From: Prevotella sp.
GTDB taxonomy: Bacteria > Bacteroidota > Bacteroidia > Bacteroidales > Dysgonomonadaceae
Direction of reading: 5' to 3'
NCBI GenBank assembly: GCA_031285625.1
Contig: JAITVV010000095.1
Coordinates: forward strand, 186,001-250,000
Length of the DNA: 64,000 nucleotides
The translations under genes and the position numbers were made by a program. Shown here in pieces: positions 51,834 through 61,728 of the stretch. The stretch's first letter is position 1; each line of letters opens with the position of its first letter. The notes below the pieces were generated by a model. It ran no database searches. It was not told where the DNA came from and was given only the letters and a program-made list of their open reading frames with translations.

Positions 51834-54722
51834 TTACAAAGTTTTCTTTACTTCTATTTCTTCAAAAGGTTCAATTACGTCACCTACTTTTATATCATTA
51901 TAATTGTGAATATTCAGACCACACTCATATCCGGCAGCAACTTCTTTCACATCGTCCTTGAATCGTTTCAACGATCCCAGTTCGCCGGAATAGATTACAA
52001 TACCATCGCGGATAAGGCGTATCTTATTGGCACGTTTCAGTTTACCTTCTTTTACCATACATCCGGCAACTGTACCAACCTTCGTGATCTTGAACACTTC
52101 ACGCACTTCTACATATCCGGTGAGTACCTCTTTGATTTCCGGTGATAACATACCTTCCATCGCCGATTTCACTTCTTCTATAGCGTCGTAAATGATAGAG
52201 TACAGGCGGATTTCAACACCGTCTTTATCAGCAGCCCTGCGTGCAGCCTGTGAAGGACGCACCTGGAACCCGATAATAATAGCATCGGATGCAGCAGCCA
52301 ATGTAGTATCCGATTCGGATATCTGCCCTACTGCTTTGTGAATTACATTCACCTGTATTTCTTCTGTCGAAAGTCTTATCAATGAGTCGGACAATGCTTC
52401 TACCGATCCGTCTACGTCTCCCTTTACAATTACGTTCAACTGCTGGAAGTTTCCGATAGCTATACGGCGGCCGATATCGTCCAGTGTAAGTATCTTCTGT
52501 GTACGCAAACCTTGTTCACGCTGTAGTTGTTCACGTTTCGAAGCAATTTCACGTGCTTCCTGTTCCGATTCCAGAACGTGGAATATGTCTCCGGCCTGTG
52601 GCGCACCATTCAATCCGAGAATTAAAGCAGGTGCTGCAGGTGCTGCAGATTCTATACTTTGGTTACGTTCGTTGAACATTGCCTTTACACGTCCAAAATA
52701 TGTTCCTGCCAATACGATATCCCCTTTTTTGAGTGTACCGTTTTCTACAAGGATAGTAGACAGGTAACCTCTACCTTTGTCGAGAGATGATTCGATAACC
52801 GACCCTGTTGCTCTTCTGTTTGGATTTGCTTTCAGATCAAGCATCTCGGCTTCGAGCAATACTTTCTCAAGTAACTCGTCAACTCCGAGTCCTTGTTTGG
52901 CTGAAATATCCTGAGACTGGTATTTTCCTCCCCATGATTCCACGAGGTAATTCATATTTGCCAGGGTCTCTTTTATCTTTTCAGGATTGGCTCCCGGTTT
53001 ATCTATTTTATTAATAGCGAATACAATTGGCACCCCTGCCGCAGAAGCATGGTTGATAGCCTCTACTGTCTGAGGCATGACATTATCGTCAGCCGCAACT
53101 ATAATAATTGCAATATCGGTTACTTTAGCACCACGAGCACGCATCGCTGTAAAGGCTTCGTGTCCCGGTGTATCGAGGAATGTAATACGGCGTCCCGATT
53201 TCAGCTTCACATTGTATGCTCCGATGTGCTGTGTGATACCTCCGGCCTCACCCGCGATAACGTTGGTTTGGCGTATGGTATCCAGTAACGAAGTTTTACC
53301 GTGGTCAACATGTCCCATCACAGTAACGATAGGTGCGCGAGGTTCCAGATCTTCCGGATTATCCTCCTCTTCGTTGATCGCTTCTACTACTTCGGCACTT
53401 ACGTATTCTGTTTTGAATCCGAACTCTTCGGCAACGATATTGATTGTTTCTGCATCGAGGCGCTGATTGATAGACACCATAATACCGATGCTCATACAGG
53501 TAGAAATAACTTTTACTACAGGAACATTCATCATGTTAGCCAGATCGTTCGCTGTAACAAATTCGGTAATCTTAAGAACTTTGCTTTCTTGTTCTTGCAA
53601 TTCCATTTCTTCGAGCTGTCTTTGAGAAACAGCATCGCGTTTTTCTTTTCTGTATTTAGCTCCCTTGTTCTTACCTCCTTTTTTGGTCAGGCGGGCAAGG
53701 GTTTCTTTTATTTGTTTTTGTACATCTTCTTCGTTTACAGCTTGTTTTATAACAGGCTTGCGAATACTATGTCTCGATTTGTTATCGCCACCACCATGTT
53801 GAGGTCCGCCTCCTTGGTTACCACCTTGAGGAAAAGCGCCTTTTTCAATATCTACCTTTCCTTTTTTAATACGGTTACGTTTCTTCTTGGCAGCGTCGTC
53901 GTTATCGGCGTTTGCTTTTCTTTTCTTAGCTTCTTCGTCTGTCTCTTTTTTCAACAGGCGAACAGTATTTTCTTTAACCTTTTTCTGATCCTGCATTTCT
54001 TTTTCAAGGCGCTCTTTCTTTTTCTCCGCTTTGGTTTTCTTTGCAGGACGGGTTTTATCATTGATGGTGCTGAGATCGATAGAACCTTTTACTACAATAT
54101 TGGATTTTATTGTAGCTTTGTTCAGCCTGAATACATCATCACCTTCTTTTTTCTCCTCTTCTTCTACAGGCGCTGCTGTTTCCCTGATTTCTTCTTTTGG
54201 TTCAGGGTGTACAGGTTCTTTCTCTGCTATTACTACTTCTTTTGGTTCTTCTTTTACAAGCACAGGCTCTTCTTTTACTTCTTCCTTTACAACAGGCTGC
54301 TCGGGTTGTTCTTCTACAACCGGCCCAACCTCTGGTTCAGGTGATTTTACTTCTGCTGGTTTTACTACTTCTACCTTCTTAGGTCTGTTCAGTGCATCCA
54401 AGTCTATTTTATCCACCACTTGTACATGTGGTTTGATAGAGTCGGGCACTTCTGTCTTTATTTCTTCCGGTTCATTCTGAGCTTTAGGTTCTTCCCGTTT
54501 TTCCGAAGCTTTGATGATTTCCTTCTTTTCTTCGCGTTTACTAAGTAAAGCATCGATATCAAGGTCTCTTCCAAATTCTCTTACCAGTAATTCATACGGT
54601 TCACTACCAATCTTAGTATTTGGATTCGACTCAACATCAAATCCTTTCTTATGCAGAAATTCAACAAGACTGTTGATTCCTACATTCAAATCTTTGGATA
54701 TTCTTATTAATCTTATAGACAT
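51834..54722 (-). CDS. infB: Translation initiation factor IF-2
   Basis: 962-residue GTPase that brings initiator tRNA to the ribosome. The N-terminus ([21 protein letters not shown]) is an IF2_N domain. A long acidic, Pro/Val/Glu-rich linker covers about 75-200, followed by a lysine-rich stretch. G-domain motifs are GHVDHGKTS (about 467), DTPGHE, NKIDK and the switch region. C-terminal domains II, III and IV follow. Length fits Bacteroidetes IF-2. It is last in the rimP-nusA-infB operon, 120 bp after nusA. Confidence 0.98.
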   Translation of the reverse strand: MSIRLIRISKDLNVGINSLVEFLHKKGFDVESNPNTKIGSEPYELLVREFGRDLDIDALLSKREEKKEIIKASEKREEPKAQNEPEEIKTEVPDSIKPHVQVVDKIDLDALNRPKKVEVVKPAEVKSPEPEVGPVVEEQPEQPVVKEEVKEEPVLVKEEPKEVVIAEKEPVHPEPKEEIRETAAPVEEEEKKEGDDVFRLNKATIKSNIVVKGSIDLSTINDKTRPAKKTKAEKKKERLEKEMQDQKKVKENTVRLLKKETDEEAKKRKANADNDDAAKKKRNRIKKGKVDIEKGAFPQGGNQGGGPQHGGGDNKSRHSIRKPVIKQAVNEEDVQKQIKETLARLTKKGGKNKGAKYRKEKRDAVSQRQLEEMELQEQESKVLKITEFVTANDLANMMNVPVVKVISTCMSIGIMVSINQRLDAETINIVAEEFGFKTEYVSAEVVEAINEEEDNPEDLEPRAPIVTVMGHVDHGKTSLLDTIRQTNVIAGEAGGITQHIGAYNVKLKSGRRITFLDTPGHEAFTAMRARGAKVTDIAIIIVAADDNVMPQTVEAINHASAAGVPIVFAINKIDKPGANPEKIKETLANMNYLVESWGGKYQSQDISAKQGLGVDELLEKVLLEAEMLDLKANPNRRATGSVIESSLDKGRGYLSTILVENGTLKKGDIVLAGTYFGRVKAMFNERNQSIESAAPAAPALILGLNGAPQAGDIFHVLESEQEAREIASKREQLQREQGLRTQKILTLDDIGRRIAIGNFQQLNVIVKGDVDGSVEALSDSLIRLSTEEIQVNVIHKAVGQISESDTTLAAASDAIIIGFQVRPSQAARRAADKDGVEIRLYSIIYDAIEEVKSAMEGMLSPEIKEVLTGYVEVREVFKITKVGTVAGCMVKEGKLKRANKIRLIRDGIVIYSGELGSLKRFKDDVKEVAAGYECGLNIHNYNDIKVGDVIEPFEEIEVKKTL

Positions 54723-54842
54723 ATATTCTTATTAAATCTAAAAAATGGACAGTGAACCTAATAAATGCTTCTGAAAAATGAAGGTGGTAGACTTTCTCCG
54801 GATACAAAAGTATTAAGAAATCAGCTAATCACCAAATAAAGC

Positions 54843-56099
54843 TTACTCTTCATCATCGAATTCGGCACTTAGGATAGAAAGTATTTCGTCCACTGTGTTT
54901 TCTTCAAGGTCGGCTTCCTGGATCAGTTTTTCCCTGCTTGTAGCCAACACATTCTTAGCGGTTACACAGCCGATTTTCTTCAGCTGGTCAATTACCCATC
55001 CGTCAATTTCGTCACGGAATTCATCCAAATAGATATCTTCTTCGTCGAAATCATCTATATCACGGTATACATCGATTGTGTATCCTGTAAGCATACTGGC
55101 CAGTTTGATATTGAAACCGCCTTTACCGATAGCAAGTGATACTTCTTCGGGGCGAAGCAATACTTCTGCACGTTTCTCTTCTTCGTTTATCTTTACCGAA
55201 GTGATCTTAGCAGGGCTCAGTGCACGCTGTATATACAGGTTGAGATTTGATGTATAGTTGATAATATCGATGTTCTCGTTGCGCAACTCACGAACGATAC
55301 CATGTATACGCGAACCTTTCATCCCAACGCAGGCTCCCACAGGGTCGATGCGTTCGTCATATGATTCTACGGCAACTTTTGCTCTTTCGCCGGGTATACG
55401 TGCAATATTTTTTATTGTTATCAGTCCGTCGTTTATTTCCGGAACTTCAAGTTCCAGCAACCTTTCAAGGAATACCGGTGAAGTCCGTGATAGAATAATC
55501 TTAGGATTGTTATTTTTGTTTTCTACTCTTTCTACTACAGCGCGTACATGCTCGCCTTTGCGGAAAAAGTCGCTAGGGATCTGTTCTGTCTTCGGCAACA
55601 GAAGTTCTTCTTTTTCGTCGTCCAGCAACAGGATTTCTTTTTTCCAAATCTGGTAAACTTCGCCGGATACGATTTCTCCGATTTTTTCTTTATAGCGGTT
55701 ATACAGGCCTTCTTTCTGTAGTTCCAATATTTTCGAAGTCAATGTTTGACGCAGGTTAAGGATAGCACGGCGTCCAAAGTCTTCGAAGAATACTTCGTCT
55801 GTTACTTCTTCCCCTACTTCAAAGTCTTCATCTATTTTTTTAGCTTCAGAAAGAGCTATTTCTGTATTTTCATCTTCCAATTCGTCGTCTTCCACAATAA
55901 TGCGGTTGCGCCATATCTCAAGGTCTCCTTTGTCAGGGTTGATGATAACATCATAGTTGTCATTCGATCCAAACAATTTTGCTATTACGTTGCGGAAAGA
56001 GTCTTCGAGCACACTGATCATTGTCATCCGGTCGATGCTCTTCAATTCTTTAAATTCTGAGAATGTATCAATCAGATTGATAGTTTCTTTCTTAGCCAT
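54843..56099 (-). CDS. nusA: Transcription termination/antitermination protein NusA
   Basis: 418 residues. The order is an N-terminal RNA polymerase-binding domain (INLIDTFSEFKELKSID), an S1 domain (IVSGEVYQIWKKEILLL), then two KH domains with DPVGACVGMKGSRI and VSLAIGKGGFNIKLAS. A C-terminal helix-hairpin region (LKKIGCVTAKNVLATSREKL) and an acidic tail (LSAEFDDEE) end it. It controls pausing, termination and antitermination. It starts 5 bp after rimP. Confidence 0.98.
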   Translation of the reverse strand: MAKKETINLIDTFSEFKELKSIDRMTMISVLEDSFRNVIAKLFGSNDNYDVIINPDKGDLEIWRNRIIVEDDELEDENTEIALSEAKKIDEDFEVGEEVTDEVFFEDFGRRAILNLRQTLTSKILELQKEGLYNRYKEKIGEIVSGEVYQIWKKEILLLDDEKEELLLPKTEQIPSDFFRKGEHVRAVVERVENKNNNPKIILSRTSPVFLERLLELEVPEINDGLITIKNIARIPGERAKVAVESYDERIDPVGACVGMKGSRIHGIVRELRNENIDIINYTSNLNLYIQRALSPAKITSVKINEEEKRAEVLLRPEEVSLAIGKGGFNIKLASMLTGYTIDVYRDIDDFDEEDIYLDEFRDEIDGWVIDQLKKIGCVTAKNVLATSREKLIQEADLEENTVDEILSILSAEFDDEE

Positions 56100-56104
56100 G
56101 ATTG

Positions 56105-56572
56105 TTATTTAAATCTTATTAAGTATTTTGTATATTTTACGTCGTCATATCCAAAAGAGAAGTCTTCTTCTACTGCAACTTTTTTCTTAGCGCCTTCGGG
56201 TTTTACCATCTTGGTAATAGTGACCACAAATCCATTATCGTCACAAGACTTGAGAATTCCGGAAAGCTTTTGTCCTTTTTTGGACAGCACCTCCACTTCG
56301 TTCCCTACATTTTTTTGATACTGGCGCGGGATTCTGAATGGTGATGTAATCCCTACCGAACCAACCTCCAGTTCAAAATCTTCCGTATCCCTGTCTAATT
56401 GAGATTCTATATTGCGGCTCAAGGCAATACAATCGTCAATACCAATACCCTCATCGCTATCGACCTCTACTACAATAATGTTTCCCGGTCTTACAGCAAC
56501 ATCTACAAGAAACATTGTTGTTCCTTCCAGATGCTTTTCTGTTATATCTCTAATGAATTCTTTTTCTATCAT
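56105..56572 (-). CDS. rimP: Ribosome maturation factor RimP
   Basis: 155 residues. The N-terminal domain shows NIIVVEVDSDEGIGIDDCIALSRNIE and LEVGSVGITSPF, the usual RimP pattern (V-E-V-G-S-P-G is V-G-S-V-G here). The C-terminal SH3-like domain holds EVEVLSKKGQKLSGILKSCD. It helps mature the 30S subunit. It is the first gene of the rimP-nusA-infB operon, a conserved order. Confidence 0.96.
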   Translation of the reverse strand: MIEKEFIRDITEKHLEGTTMFLVDVAVRPGNIIVVEVDSDEGIGIDDCIALSRNIESQLDRDTEDFELEVGSVGITSPFRIPRQYQKNVGNEVEVLSKKGQKLSGILKSCDDNGFVVTITKMVKPEGAKKKVAVEEDFSFGYDDVKYTKYLIRFK

Positions 56573-56757
56573 TTATCGAAGCAATAAAAAAAGGAAGCGC
56601 CAGCCTCCTCTCCCTCTTTAATTTCGAAGACAAAAGTACAAAAAAATATTTTTTGTTCCAAATTTAAGTACAAGTATTATATGATATAAGAATAATTCTT
56701 AATATCAGAGGGTTGTCATTATTTCATATCTCTTAGAATTTATCCTTTTCTTGTTTT

Positions 56758-56876
56758 CATTGTCATGTTGAACGAAGTGAAACATCTCGCCCCATTTATC
56801 AAGGAAAAAGGCTAAGAGATTCTTCACTTCGTTCTGAAACAACGTTCGACGGAACGAAGTGTAGTCAATGACAACA
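56758..56876. repeat. REP/MITE-like palindromic repeat, copy 5
   Basis: Left arm TGTCATGTTGAACGAAGTGA from 56761 and a right side with GAGATTCTTCACTTCGTTCTG, then an extra inserted stretch before CAATGACAAC. The centre reads CCCATTTATCAAGGAAAAAG. It lies in the 376-bp gap between rimP and the cytolysin-like gene, which holds nothing else. Confidence 0.8.
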
Positions 56877-56948
56877 CTTTGTTAGTATAATTATATTCTA
56901 CAATCTATGATTACGTGTATAAAAAGTAGAAAAAAAACAATCGTATCA

Positions 56949-58472
56949 TTAGTCTAGTTGTACCGAATAAGTTATATCACTGGTTGCATTGTCTTTGATG
57001 TTTGCTACCGTAAAGGTTATCGGATACCAGTTGTTAAACATATTTCCCTTTGTTTTGGCATCGTATGCTTTTATCACATCTGCTTTTCCGCTGTCCATGA
57101 GCAGATCACCGTTATTATCGAAATGGATGTGATAAAAATTTGACGATTCTATGATCTTCGTCTCTTTCTCCAGAAGTAACCCATCATGCATTACTCTGTC
57201 TACAGCCTTTCTTACATCTTCTGCCAGATAATCCGACTCGATAACCAAAAGACCTATTCTACCATAACTTACCGACATAACATACGATACTCCTTTGGCC
57301 ATATCTTCCGCTTTTATAGTCTCTTTAGTAAGACTATCCGGATCGTCCGGAGAATCCATATCGAAACTGAACAGGTTGCGTTTGAAAGAATATATAATTC
57401 CACATTCTTTCTCCATGTCCGCATTTTTATACGAACTTCCTGATATCACTTCATCCAGTTTGATTCCCATATTCACCATCCCTATTGCATGCAACTCTTT
57501 ACGCGAATAATATTCAGTATAGTCACTTTTTGTAATATCCTGGCTAAGAGATGGCTTACTATCCATTATCTGCTTCGCAAAAGCATTCTGCTCAGCCAGA
57601 GAAGGAACGTAGGTCTTTGTTATTTCACCACTACTGACATAGGTTGGTGTGGAAATGGTGACAGGATTGAATGTATATCCTGTAAACTCATGAATATCGG
57701 TATTGGACGTCGCATCCGGACATATCAGATTTCCCAAGTATATTTTATCGCTAATAGCCGGGTTTATATATAGCCTTGTCGCATTTATTTCGAAATCGTC
57801 AAATTTCGTGGAAAACTTCACAGAATTAAATCTAAAAATTGGCAAACTTGGAGGCCGGAGTATATCTTTTCGCCCGACCTGAGACAGAGTCAGAGTTTCT
57901 TTTATTTTCCCATCGGTAAATGTGATGGCCGCCTGCCTACCCTGTACCCCTTCATATCTAGTTGCCTTGATGGTTATTTCTGCCGATTTATCTCCCGACA
58001 TGGGATTTACAGTAATCCAGTCAGGCACATCGTTTACTTCCCACTTCGTATTAGTTGTTAATTTTATCACTTTATCTTCACCAAAAACAGACAGGGCCAT
58101 CATTTTTTCATCTAGTTTTATAAAAGGATCCAAATCTTTCACACCCAACTGTTCTACTTCCAAATTCTGAATATTGTCCCCACAACGGAAAACAAGGGTT
58201 CCTTTTCGCCCCTCCATATCTTCATTTGCGGTAAGCTGAACAACAACTTCTCCGGAATACTCCGAAGAAGAGGGAGTCACAGTAATCCATTCGGGGACTC
58301 CTTCTACAGCCCATGTGAAATTGCATGTAAGATTCACGACCACCATTCCACCCATGGCATCTATTGTTATAGACTTTTTATCTAACCGGATAGAAGTGTC
58401 ATCTTTATCGTCGCATGAAAAGAAAGTAAGTGTTAAGAATGCAACCACAAGGGTTAAGAATAAATTTTTCAT
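56949..58472 (-). CDS. BACON-domain lipoprotein with truncated cholesterol-dependent-cytolysin-like region
   Basis: 507-residue lipoprotein (lipobox LTFFSCDDKDD; acidic residues after Cys suggest surface export). Two BACON domains (about 30-112 and 120-200, each with a W-x-x-x-x-x-P-x-W-I core) precede a region that follows the cytolysin family. DYTEYYSRKELHAIGMVNMG and SFKRNLFSFDMDSPDDPDSL match the start of domains 1-3. SVSYGRIGLLVIESDYLAED matches the YGR-x-x-x-V-x-x-E-T-x-S motif. WYPITFTVANIKDN matches the end of domain 3. The chain then stops 14 residues later, without domain 4, which carries membrane and cholesterol recognition in classical toxins. It may bind membranes by other means or need a partner. 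The homology is my reading of motifs. Confidence 0.75.
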   Translation of the reverse strand: MKNLFLTLVVAFLTLTFFSCDDKDDTSIRLDKKSITIDAMGGMVVVNLTCNFTWAVEGVPEWITVTPSSSEYSGEVVVQLTANEDMEGRKGTLVFRCGDNIQNLEVEQLGVKDLDPFIKLDEKMMALSVFGEDKVIKLTTNTKWEVNDVPDWITVNPMSGDKSAEITIKATRYEGVQGRQAAITFTDGKIKETLTLSQVGRKDILRPPSLPIFRFNSVKFSTKFDDFEINATRLYINPAISDKIYLGNLICPDATSNTDIHEFTGYTFNPVTISTPTYVSSGEITKTYVPSLAEQNAFAKQIMDSKPSLSQDITKSDYTEYYSRKELHAIGMVNMGIKLDEVISGSSYKNADMEKECGIIYSFKRNLFSFDMDSPDDPDSLTKETIKAEDMAKGVSYVMSVSYGRIGLLVIESDYLAEDVRKAVDRVMHDGLLLEKETKIIESSNFYHIHFDNNGDLLMDSGKADVIKAYDAKTKGNMFNNWYPITFTVANIKDNATSDITYSVQLD

Positions 58473-58570
58473 AGGGCAGTTGTTTTCAGATTGTTAACAA
58501 ATATAAGCATAAATCTGAATCCGAAAGCAAATATTACTATATTTACATAGTTTGATAGATAAAAAATAAA

Positions 58571-59230
58571 ATGTTTGACAATATAGAACTTTTTACAAAA
58601 CGTAATAATATAGCGGTACCACCCGACAGGGATCTGACAACTAAATCAGTCATTCACTGTACATGCGAGCTAAGTACAGGATTTGGAAGTAAGAATATAA
58701 AGTGGACATATGGAAATTCAATCAAGCTCACAAAGATGATTGAATTTTACAATAAATTATATTTTTTCGAAACTCATTCTAGTGTAGAAGAATTTGAATA
58801 TCAATTTGCTCACAATGATTTCTTTTATATTTTCAGTTGTTACAGAAGAGATAGGGATTTATTGTATGCCTTAAAAATGAGGTACTATGATAGGGAAAGA
58901 GTCTTGTTGGAAAAGAAAAACGTATACTGGAGAAATGAATTTTATATACACATAATGAAGAAACTGACATCATGCACCAATAATGATGTGAGTACCAAGA
59001 TAGGCGAACTGTTTTTTAAGATACGAAACGACTATCCTCACGACTATGAATATAAGATCGGACAGAAGGTAAAAACGCTATTGAGTGAAAATATAAAAAC
59101 CAAAAGAACAGGTTATGTGATAAACAGATTTTACCATGATAAGCGAAAAACAAGGTTGTACCAAATAATGGAAGATGGCACCCTATTAAATACATGGTAT
59201 CGTCCGGATGAACTGGAAAAGATTGATTAG
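58571..59230 (+). CDS. Hypothetical protein beside the cytolysin-like gene
   Basis: 219 residues, no signal peptide, no membrane segment. It is rich in aromatic and basic residues (YRRDRDLLYALKMRYYDRER, YPHDYEYKIGQKVKTLLSE). The final part (YVINRFYHDKRKTRLYQIME, TWYRPDELEKI) may be a small beta barrel. I recognise no family. It is divergent from the cytolysin-like gene (98-bp gap) and convergent with rel, ending directly at its stop. AT-rich composition suggests later acquisition. Confidence 0.65.
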   Translation: MFDNIELFTKRNNIAVPPDRDLTTKSVIHCTCELSTGFGSKNIKWTYGNSIKLTKMIEFYNKLYFFETHSSVEEFEYQFAHNDFFYIFSCYRRDRDLLYALKMRYYDRERVLLEKKNVYWRNEFYIHIMKKLTSCTNNDVSTKIGELFFKIRNDYPHDYEYKIGQKVKTLLSENIKTKRTGYVINRFYHDKRKTRLYQIMEDGTLLNTWYRPDELEKID

Positions 59231-61471
59231 TTAGTTTTGTTTTCTGTTAACCGCTTTTACTCCTTTTATTTTAGCAATTCGCGAACACAGTGTTTGCAGG
59301 TCATTTATATCATGTACATATACCATGATACGGCCTTCGAATACGCCATCATTGGATTCTATGCTCATGCTCTTAATATTCAGTGAGCCGGCAGTGATCA
59401 CCTTTGTAATATCATTGAGTATCCCCATACGGTCGATACCATTAACTGTGATAGCTGTAAAAAACGGAAACTGTGTGTAGCTGCCCCATTCCAGATTAAC
59501 GATCCTGTTACCCTGACTTGCTTTTAATTTCAGGCCTACGGGGCAATGAATGCTATGCACTTCAACTTCGTTGTTATCTGTTATATAACCGAATACTTTG
59601 TCGCCGGGTATAGGATTACAGCATGTGGGCATTCTAAAATTCTTATTGAAAGAATCTTCTTCGAGTATATATGTTTTCTTGGGATCAATGGCTTCAAAAT
59701 CAGGAGCCTTTTCTATCTTATCAGTTTTCTTTCCTACATGCAATGCCTGTCTCATGTAGCTGAAAATACCACTGTTAGGATTCTGTTTTTTGAGGGTCAG
59801 CAGCTTTTCTATCTTTTGTGGCAGTGCTATATCGTGATTTCCAATGGCATAATAAAGATCTTCTTTGTTGATTTTCTGATAATAGTCCATCATCCTGTCG
59901 ATGACGGTCGGTGTGATCTCTATACCGGTACCTTCCACGCTTTTATTCAATAATTCTTCTCCCTGTTTGGCTATTTCCCTTCGAAGCCTTCTCAGCGCAT
60001 ATTCTATTTTAGTACGGGCTTTTGCAGTGGTTACAAATCCGAGCCATTCGGGTTTCGGCTGCTGAGACTTGGAAGTAAGTATCTCCACCTGATCTCCACT
60101 GTTTAGCTTTTCGGTAAGAGGTACCAGTTTGTGGTTTACTTTTGCCCCGATACAATGATCTCCAATACCGGAGTGCAGGTCGTAAGCAAAATCGAGTGCC
60201 GTAGCGCCTTGTGCCAGCGTCCGGATTTCCCCCTTGGGCGTGAAGACGAATATCTCCTGAGAAAACAGGTTCAGTTTTATTGTATCCAGAAAGTCCATGG
60301 CATTCGGGCTTGGGCTTTCCAGTATTTCCTGAATGGTTTTCAGCCATTTATCAAGCTCTGTATCTTCTTCGATCTTACCTTCCTTGTATTTCCAATGGGC
60401 GGCAAATCCTTTTTCGGCTACGTCGTCCATACGGCGACTGCGTATTTGTATCTCTATCCATTGTCCGTCAGGCCCCATTACAGTAAGGTGTAGCGCCTGA
60501 TACCCGTTCGATTTGGGACGGCTTACCCAGTCTCTGATACGGTCGGGACGGAGCTTGTATATATCTGTTATTACGGAATAGATATCCCAACATCGTTTTT
60601 TCTCATCTATCCCTAATTCGTTTTCGAAAATGATGCGGACTGCAAAAATATCGTAGACTTCTTCAAAAGGAACTCCTTTGGCCTGCATTTTATTCCAGAT
60701 AGAGTAAACAGATTTTTCGCGGGCTCTGATCTCATATTGAAATCCCAGTTCGTTTAATTTTTCGATGACCGGTTGGGCAAAATGTTCATAGACATCTGTC
60801 CTGGTGCGGTGAGAGTCGCGTAACTTACTGGCTATTTCCTGATATTCCTGGGGATTCTCCCATTTGAAGCTGAGTTCTTCGAGTTCTGTTTTTATGGCAA
60901 ATAATCCGAGGCGGTGGGCAAGTGGGGCATAAATGTACATTGTTTCTCCGGCAATCTTATACTGCTTGGCCGGAGCCATGGAACCTAACGTGCGCATATT
61001 ATGCAGGCGGTCCGCTATCTTCACCAGTATCACCCGGATATCGTCGGACATGGTGAGCAGCAGCTTGCGAAAATTCTCTGCCTGCGCCGATACATTATCC
61101 CCAAACATACCACTTGATATTTTGGTCAGCCCGTCTACAATCTGGGCTATCTTGTCGCCAAAGAGGCCTTTTATATCTTCTACCGTATATTCTGTATCTT
61201 CTACAACATCATGGAGCAAAGCGGCACAGATGGAAGTGGAACCGAGTCCTATTTCCCCACAGACTATACGTGCAACAGCAATAGGATGCAGAATATAGGG
61301 TTCTCCCGAGCGACGGCGCGCACCTTTGTGTGCTTCCTTCGCCAAAAGAAATGCCTTGGTAATGATCTCGACCTTACGTCTGTGATTTGTTTTTAGGTAG
61401 TCATCTATCAGAGCATTAAATTCCGATTCGATGAGCAAATCATCTTGTGTATGTGTATCCTCTTTAGCCAT
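59231..61471 (-). CDS. rel: Bifunctional (p)ppGpp synthetase/hydrolase (RelA/SpoT)
   Basis: 746 residues from ATG 61471 (MAKEDTHTQDDLL); an open stretch to 61522 is probably untranslated. The hydrolase HD motif is intact (CAALLHDVVEDTEYT). The synthetase domain includes RPKSNGYQALH. TGS, a conserved zinc-finger-like segment (CCNPIPGDKVFGYIT, HSIHCPVGLK) and a C-terminal ACT domain (FTAITVNGIDRMGILNDI) follow. It controls the stringent response. It lies in the usual Bacteroidota order with mltD and DUF5683, near parAB. Confidence 0.97.
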   Translation of the reverse strand: MAKEDTHTQDDLLIESEFNALIDDYLKTNHRRKVEIITKAFLLAKEAHKGARRRSGEPYILHPIAVARIVCGEIGLGSTSICAALLHDVVEDTEYTVEDIKGLFGDKIAQIVDGLTKISSGMFGDNVSAQAENFRKLLLTMSDDIRVILVKIADRLHNMRTLGSMAPAKQYKIAGETMYIYAPLAHRLGLFAIKTELEELSFKWENPQEYQEIASKLRDSHRTRTDVYEHFAQPVIEKLNELGFQYEIRAREKSVYSIWNKMQAKGVPFEEVYDIFAVRIIFENELGIDEKKRCWDIYSVITDIYKLRPDRIRDWVSRPKSNGYQALHLTVMGPDGQWIEIQIRSRRMDDVAEKGFAAHWKYKEGKIEEDTELDKWLKTIQEILESPSPNAMDFLDTIKLNLFSQEIFVFTPKGEIRTLAQGATALDFAYDLHSGIGDHCIGAKVNHKLVPLTEKLNSGDQVEILTSKSQQPKPEWLGFVTTAKARTKIEYALRRLRREIAKQGEELLNKSVEGTGIEITPTVIDRMMDYYQKINKEDLYYAIGNHDIALPQKIEKLLTLKKQNPNSGIFSYMRQALHVGKKTDKIEKAPDFEAIDPKKTYILEEDSFNKNFRMPTCCNPIPGDKVFGYITDNNEVEVHSIHCPVGLKLKASQGNRIVNLEWGSYTQFPFFTAITVNGIDRMGILNDITKVITAGSLNIKSMSIESNDGVFEGRIMVYVHDINDLQTLCSRIAKIKGVKAVNRKQN

Positions 61472-61592
61472 AAATATATAGTAAGATACAAAAATAGTAA
61501 AATCAATCATTAATGAAAGCAAGTACCTTACAATAAATCGATCTTACTATGTTATTTGATATTAAGTTGTGATAAACATTTGTTGACGTATT

Positions 61593-61679
61593 TTTGTCAT
61601 GCTGACGACAGGAAGCATCCCGACCCATTTATCAAGGACAAAAGGCAAGAGATCCTTCGTTCCTCAGGATGACAAAGAG
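61593..61679. repeat. REP/MITE-like palindromic repeat, copy 6
   Basis: TTTTTGTCATGCTGACGACA on the left, CAGGATGACAAAGAG on the right, and CGACCCATTTATCAAGGAC in the centre. It lies between rel and the transglycosylase gene. Confidence 0.8.
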
Positions 61680-61728
61680 TATAAAAGAAAAGGAACGTTT
61701 CTATTCGTTCCTTTAAATCCTGATTGTA

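Noticed and set aside
53301-54344. Long plus-strand open frame (347 codons) over the infB linker
   Set aside because: It is antisense to the Glu/Lys/Val-rich part of IF-2; the translated product is a biased Phe/Leu/Tyr-rich string without family resemblance.
54031-54480. Ser/Thr-rich plus-strand frame in infB
   Set aside because: Shadow of the repetitive acidic linker of IF-2 on the other strand.
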